A DNA stretch of 8,995 bases from Chloroflexota bacterium (GTDB lineage: Bacteria > Chloroflexota > Dehalococcoidia > UBA2247 > RBG-13-53-26), in contig QMOF01000079.1 of the NCBI GenBank assembly GCA_003650185.1, positions 1 through 8,995 of the forward strand. Direction: 5' to 3'. The notes under the pieces are model-generated. The model saw only the letters and a program-made list of their open reading frames with translations, had not been told where the DNA came from and searched no databases. The translations under genes and the position numbers were made by a program. Positions 5,465 through 8,995 of the stretch are shown here, piece after piece (position 1 is the stretch's first letter; each line of letters begins with the position of its first letter).

Positions 5465-7265
5465 AGTTGATCTTGACCAGACCGCCTTTGACTTCGGTCA
5501 TAGCCGACCCGTTGACGCTCACGGTTGCCCCCTTGACCTCCGCCTTGCCGGAACCCTCGACAGTGGTATTGACGCCCTTGACTGTCGCGTTACCGGCTGC
5601 CTTAACGTCCAAGTTGCCCTTGCTGTCGAGTGTCAGGTTGCCCGTCGACTTTATGGTCAGGTTGCCTTTTGCTTCAATAGTGACGTCGCTGCCGCAATTA
5701 ACCGTTACCTTGCCGTTCTTGCTGTCCACAGACACGTCTCCATCGGCCATTATGGCGAACGAGTTGCCCGCAGAATCTATCAACAACTCCTGCTTCTCAG
5801 TCTTGTCGCGGATGATTATCTTCTCCGAGCCGTCCGTGTCGTCCAGCTCGATCAGGTGACCACTGCGCGACTTCAGCGCCCTCTTGTTGAACTTGCCGTC
5901 GCCGACACACTCGGACGTGGGATATACTGGCTTGTCTGTGTTGTTCCACAAGGCACCGACCAGAAGCGGTCGGTGGATGTCATGGTGCTCAAACATCACC
6001 ACCACTGTATCGTTGACCTCGGGCATCCACAGGAGCCCTCTTTCCGGGCCGGCCCCGATGCTGATTACCGGCACCCAGAAGCTCTCAATGTCATCGCCCA
6101 GCCAGGGGAACTTCACCTTCACTCTGCCCATGTCTTCCGGGTCATCCAGGTTGGTGACAATGCCCAGCCAGGCCCCTTGAGCCCTCCCCCCGTTCTGCCC
6201 GGCTGGCGCGATGAGGTCGGTCAAGGTGACATCGCGGCCACTCACGCTGAACTCCGTCCTGTAGCCCTGAGCCATGCGGCGGTGCACCGCACGAGTTACC
6301 CGGTACTTCCCGCTGAACCTGTCACCGACTCCGGCTATCTTGACGGTGCCGCCAGCCCGCACCAGGGGGTTGCCTTGACCAGCGCACTCCGCTGTAACGA
6401 AGCGCTGGTCCATCTCCGCCTGGACCGCCTTTGCCAGCACCCCGGCCTCGTCCACAGTGAGCGCCGGGCGATCCACCACGGCCCATCTGGCGCTGCCAAA
6501 GGCTTCCTTGGCCTTGTCGCCCCCGGAGCCAGTCATCCCGATCTCGCACCATGTCCCCGCTTTCCCTACCGACTCTATGGTCTCTTTGCCCCTTATATCC
6601 CAGGCCTTGCATTCCGTCTCCTCGGCCTGCTGGGCCGCGTTAATCCGGGCGTTGAACTCCTTGAGGTTGAAGCCCCACTCCAACTCCGGAGGTTGCCCGT
6701 TGCTAGGCAAGTCTTTCTTGAAGCAGAGCTTCCCCTCTTGCACCCACACCCAGTAGCCGTTGCGCCGGGCCAACTCCATCACTAGCTCCCAGTTGGTCTG
6801 GTTATACTGCAGGACATAGTCACGCGTACCGGTGGTAGTATCCACGTCGGAGCTCAGACCAGCGTCTCCAGCAAGCTGGCTGACGATGTCGCTGTCTTTC
6901 TGGTTCACGAAGGTCCGGGTTACCTTGCCGCGATGCAGGCGGTGAGACTTGTCGTACCCCCTGATAGCCAGCGTGGTCAAATCGCCTTCGACATCGAACC
7001 GTGGCTCAATAGCTGTTATCTCGCCCTGGATCAGCGTTCCCTTGTTCCCGTCATTGTCGGCCCATATCTCCACCGGCTTGCCGATGTCAAGGGAAGCCTC
7101 GTCTATCCACTTGAGGTCCGGGTCGTTCAGGCGGATAACGAACATAGCAGGAAGCAGCAGACTTTGGTCCACCTCCGCTTCAATCATGGCATCCATGAAA
7201 TCGGCGGAGACGAGAGTCCCTCCTATTTTGATGGTCCACGTTGCGACCTGGGCCTGTGGTGACAT
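5463..7265 (-). CDS. VgrG-like central spike protein (Afp8/Pvc8 type)
   Basis: 600 aa from ATG 7265 (MSPQAQVATWTIKIGG), behind GAAGGAG (7276-7270) and 14 nt after the tube-gene stop; a longer frame to 7367 would overlap that gene and is rejected. Residues about 1-355 form the gpD/gp27-like hub, including 'TRDYVLQYNQTNWELVMELA' and 'RRNGYWVWVQEGKLCFKK'. Residues about 362-440 are the gp5-type OB fold: 'GAWLGIVTNLDDPEDMGRVK', 'WVPVISIGAGPERGLLWMPE', 'HHDIHRPLLVGALWNNTDKP'. Residues about 465-600 form a needle-like beta-helix with octad repeats starting GN at 534, 542, 550 and 558. VgrG-type proteins trimerise as the central hub and membrane-piercing spike. No C-terminal enzymatic extension follows the needle; it ends in VKGGLVKIN. 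Together with the PAAR gene it forms the tip complex. This is one of the most secure calls here. Confidence 0.96.
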   Translation of the reverse strand: MSPQAQVATWTIKIGGTLVSADFMDAMIEAEVDQSLLLPAMFVIRLNDPDLKWIDEASLDIGKPVEIWADNDGNKGTLIQGEITAIEPRFDVEGDLTTLAIRGYDKSHRLHRGKVTRTFVNQKDSDIVSQLAGDAGLSSDVDTTTGTRDYVLQYNQTNWELVMELARRNGYWVWVQEGKLCFKKDLPSNGQPPELEWGFNLKEFNARINAAQQAEETECKAWDIRGKETIESVGKAGTWCEIGMTGSGGDKAKEAFGSARWAVVDRPALTVDEAGVLAKAVQAEMDQRFVTAECAGQGNPLVRAGGTVKIAGVGDRFSGKYRVTRAVHRRMAQGYRTEFSVSGRDVTLTDLIAPAGQNGGRAQGAWLGIVTNLDDPEDMGRVKVKFPWLGDDIESFWVPVISIGAGPERGLLWMPEVNDTVVVMFEHHDIHRPLLVGALWNNTDKPVYPTSECVGDGKFNKRALKSRSGHLIELDDTDGSEKIIIRDKTEKQELLIDSAGNSFAIMADGDVSVDSKNGKVTVNCGSDVTIEAKGNLTIKSTGNLTLDSKGNLDVKAAGNATVKGVNTTVEGSGKAEVKGATVSVNGSAMTEVKGGLVKIN

Positions 7266-7279
7266 GCTGCTCCTTCTCT

Positions 7280-7927
7280 CTAGGGTGCCGGCGGGATAGC
7301 CAGCATTTGCCCTACCTCCAGCCTCAAAGGATCGTCGAGGTCGTTGGTCTCGGCCAGGAAGCGCCACAGGGCCGGATCGCCGTACTCGTCAAAGGCAATC
7401 CAGTCAATGGTCTCTCCCTCCTTCACACGCCTGGTCTTGTAGCCGGGGGTGCTAAGCGTGGTCGGGTTCTGTCCGGGATACTTGCCTTCCTCCTCCGCCT
7501 GCTGGAAAGTGACACTCAATGTTGACCTGACCGGCTTGCCGTCACCCGTGAACATGGTGAACTTCTGGCTCAAGCTGGTGATCACGGCCTTGAAGCTCCA
7601 CATATCCCCCCAACTGAAGGTGCACAGGGGTGGCCGCCCCTTGTTCCCCTTGTCCTTGGTATCGGGATTGATCATCATCAGCTTCCATATCTTGTTCGTG
7701 TGCTTGCGTACGTCTTCACCCGATTCATATGTATCAAAGAACAGCTCCATCTGGAGGGTCATGGCCTGCCCGCCGCCGAACTCAACCTTGGGCACGTTCC
7801 CACCCATGACCAGCCCCGACTTCCATGTGTTCTGCTTGCCGAAGGTGTACTCCTTCGGGTTGAACATGCACTCCACAATCTCGTTCGTATCGCAGTTGGT
7901 TATGGTAGCCTTGGTCAACATGCTCAT
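7280..7927 (-). CDS. CIS tube/LysM-domain hub protein (Afp7/Pvc7 type)
   Basis: 215 aa. ATG 7927 is chosen because AAGGGG (7939-7934) lies 6 nt upstream; an in-frame GTG at 7948 has no comparable site, and ATG 7921 is another possible start. Residues 1-155 form the CIS-tube type domain, with the family's early 'MFNPKEYTFGKQNTWKSG' motif, 'MTLQMELFFDTYESGEDVRK' and 'STLSVTFQQAEEE'. Residues about 165-213 are LysM-like: 'RRVKEGETIDWIAFDEYGDP', 'WRFLAETNDLDDP', 'LEVGQMLAIPP'. In Afp/PVC this protein links the tube start to the VgrG hub (comparable to T4 gp53/gp54 region), and its LysM part acts within the baseplate rather than as a free peptidoglycan binder. It directly precedes VgrG with a 14-nt gap. 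Length and order fit the family. Confidence 0.93.
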   Translation of the reverse strand: MSMLTKATITNCDTNEIVECMFNPKEYTFGKQNTWKSGLVMGGNVPKVEFGGGQAMTLQMELFFDTYESGEDVRKHTNKIWKLMMINPDTKDKGNKGRPPLCTFSWGDMWSFKAVITSLSQKFTMFTGDGKPVRSTLSVTFQQAEEEGKYPGQNPTTLSTPGYKTRRVKEGETIDWIAFDEYGDPALWRFLAETNDLDDPLRLEVGQMLAIPPAP

Positions 7928-8029
7928 GGTCTGCCCCTTCCAGAACACCGCAGGCCAGCGCCGGCCGCCCTGCCTAACAGTGCACTCGCCCCCAGACCAC
8001 CCATCCCCACCGATCGCACCGCCGCCGCT

Positions 8030-8995
8030 CTAACAGAAGCCACGTCTCTCCCTCTCTATTGCCAGCATCTGCTTGATCCGCGGGTAGAGCTTCCTGGCCA
8101 GCTCATCCAGGTCTGGTTTCTTCGCCTCTGCCTCTTTCCCAACAGTCCTCTCCGGCATTGTCACCTCGCCCACCTCAGCCCGATACAGAGGCTCCCGCGC
8201 GATGTCTGCCTGGCCACTGCCGTTGCGGCGTATCCCACCGCCAACGGCTGCCAGGGGCAATCGTTCCTCGCTGGCCCTCCATTCGGCATGGGCGGTCTGC
8301 ACCACTGACCGCCCGGCAAAATCCATGGTGCTCAACTTGGGCGTCTCACCTCGCGCCCCACCATCCCCCCAGGATGCCCTGCTCGGCGCCTGTGGGTAGT
8401 CTCTCTTTGCCTGCACGAAATTCCAGCCACCACGCTCGTCAAAACCCTGGGCTGCGGCGATCGGCGGCATCAGGTGTGCCAGTGGCCGGGCTCCGCCTTC
8501 CCGTCGAGGGCCTACCGCACCGTGTCTGCCCTCTGCGGCTGCTGGTCTTTCATGCCAACCAAAGCGTGACATCTGCACCCGCCCCGGCGGGGTGCCAGGG
8601 CCTATCGAGGCGCCTGGCGGCGCCATCCCCCCCGGCCCCTGTCCCGACGGCACGGCAGGCGATAGTTCGGGCTCCGCCCGGGCCGCCCCGGTGCGGTAGA
8701 GTATTCCTTCAACAAAAGAGAGCGGCCCTTCGCCGGGAGACTCGCCCTCCATTGTGCTACGCCACACCCTGCTCGAGCCAGGCTGAGCGGTGATTGGCCC
8801 ATGAACCAGCGAAGGCCACGCCTCCGAATGCGGTAGCGATGACACCTCCCCGCCGAGAATGCCACCCCACCCGCTCCCTGCTGCTGGTCGGGCTGTCACC
8901 CCGGCGCTGGTCGCCTCACCAATTGCCCCCCTGCGAGAAGGCGTCTCCCGCTGCGCCAATCGGGCCACCTGCGTCTCAACCGGGCGGGCCACCCG
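8030..8995 (-). CDS. Disordered Trp-dotted eCIS-linked protein with C-terminal helix, 5' end beyond window
   Basis: The frame is open from the window edge (the first complete codons read R-V-A-R-P-V) to a TAG at 8030, giving at least 321 residues. GTG 8992 is probably an internal codon, so the true start lies outside. I do not recognise a named family. Most of the protein is rich in Gly, Pro, Ala, Arg and Glu and looks disordered. Seven tryptophans are scattered in short hydrophobic islands (counting from the GTG: 42, 59, 77, 146, 190, 208, 238), e.g. SGWGGILGG, GWHERPA, GGWNFVQAKRD. The last 32 residues differ: 'DLDELARKLYPRIKQMLAIE' then RERRGFC, a charged amphipathic helix. Similar 'LAR.VYP.IK.MLAIERERR' endings are, from memory, common in small proteins of eCIS clusters next to the tube/LysM gene. 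It may bind the baseplate or tube through the helix. Competing frames here are shadow-like. Function unknown. Confidence 0.68.
   Translation of the reverse strand, partial: RVARPVETQVARLAQRETPSRRGAIGEATSAGVTARPAAGSGWGGILGGEVSSLPHSEAWPSLVHGPITAQPGSSRVWRSTMEGESPGEGPLSFVEGILYRTGAARAEPELSPAVPSGQGPGGMAPPGASIGPGTPPGRVQMSRFGWHERPAAAEGRHGAVGPRREGGARPLAHLMPPIAAAQGFDERGGWNFVQAKRDYPQAPSRASWGDGGARGETPKLSTMDFAGRSVVQTAHAEWRASEERLPLAAVGGGIRRNGSGQADIAREPLYRAEVGEVTMPERTVGKEAEAKKPDLDELARKLYPRIKQMLAIERERRGFC

Noticed and set aside
5388..6785. Plus-strand open frame of 465 codons opposite VgrG
   Set aside because: It lies antisense to the securely identified VgrG gene; its translation has no recognisable domain and reflects codon bias of GC-rich DNA.
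7266..7367. N-terminal extension of VgrG to 7367
   Set aside because: The extra 34 residues overlap the tube/LysM gene and are not domain-like; ATG 7265 has the ribosome site.
7953..7966. Short GC palindrome (GGCCAGCGCCGGCC) in the 102-nt gap before the tube gene
   Set aside because: At most 5 bp of stem including a wobble pair, with no U tract; too weak to call a terminator or regulator. I see no promoter in the gap either.
1..8995. CRISPR arrays, tRNA/rRNA genes, insertion sequences, toxin or immunity genes
   Set aside because: No repeat-spacer pattern, cloverleaf, transposase motif or effector-like domain was seen; coding density leaves little room for them.

Overview
The window holds one operon-like run of nine genes, all on the minus strand and read from high to low coordinates. 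It encodes part of the spike, baseplate and accessory module of a phage-tail-like contractile injection system of the extracellular (eCIS/PVC/Afp-like) type. Both end genes run off the window. The DNA is GC-rich by eye. Genes start at ATG or GTG behind clear Shine-Dalgarno sites, and CGN, AGG and ATA codons are mixed freely. This fits a GC-rich bacterium. The DUF4159-like and NEW3-like Ig-type accessory genes hint at Chloroflexota or a similar environmental lineage, but taxonomy cannot be fixed from this window.

Layout in transcription order: (1) 8995-8030, 3' part of a disordered, Trp-dotted protein with a conserved-looking C-terminal helix; (2) 7927-7280, CIS tube/LysM protein (Afp7/Pvc7 type); (3) 7265-5463, VgrG-like spike (Afp8 type); (4) 5453-5163, PAAR spike tip (Afp10 type); (5) 5133-4726, gp25-like baseplate wedge protein (Afp9 type); (6) 4705-2698, J-like baseplate assembly protein, interrupted by a one-base frameshift at a run of seven G; (7) 2610-1978, phage tail protein I; (8) 1934-759, an eCIS-type N-terminal domain fused to a DUF4159-like domain; (9) 724 to beyond 1, a GTG-started protein with two Ig-like repeats and a transmembrane segment but no signal peptide.

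Genes 2-7 together would form the central hub, spike, tip and wedge of the baseplate. Gene 1 is an uncharacterised partner, and genes 8 and 9 look like lineage-specific additions, perhaps for baseplate or fibre function and for membrane attachment. Gaps between genes are mostly 9-43 nt, with larger ones of 87 nt (after the J-like gene, holding a strong hairpin) and 102 nt (before the tube gene). No promoter, intrinsic terminator, tRNA, rRNA, CRISPR array, insertion sequence or toxin domain was found. Sheath, tube, AAA+ ATPase, tape measure and tail fibre genes are not in the window and presumably lie outside it.

The most interesting points are the frameshifted baseplate gene with a Shine-Dalgarno/ATG just before the shift, the DUF4159 fusion, the possible membrane anchor, and the Trp-dotted disordered protein.
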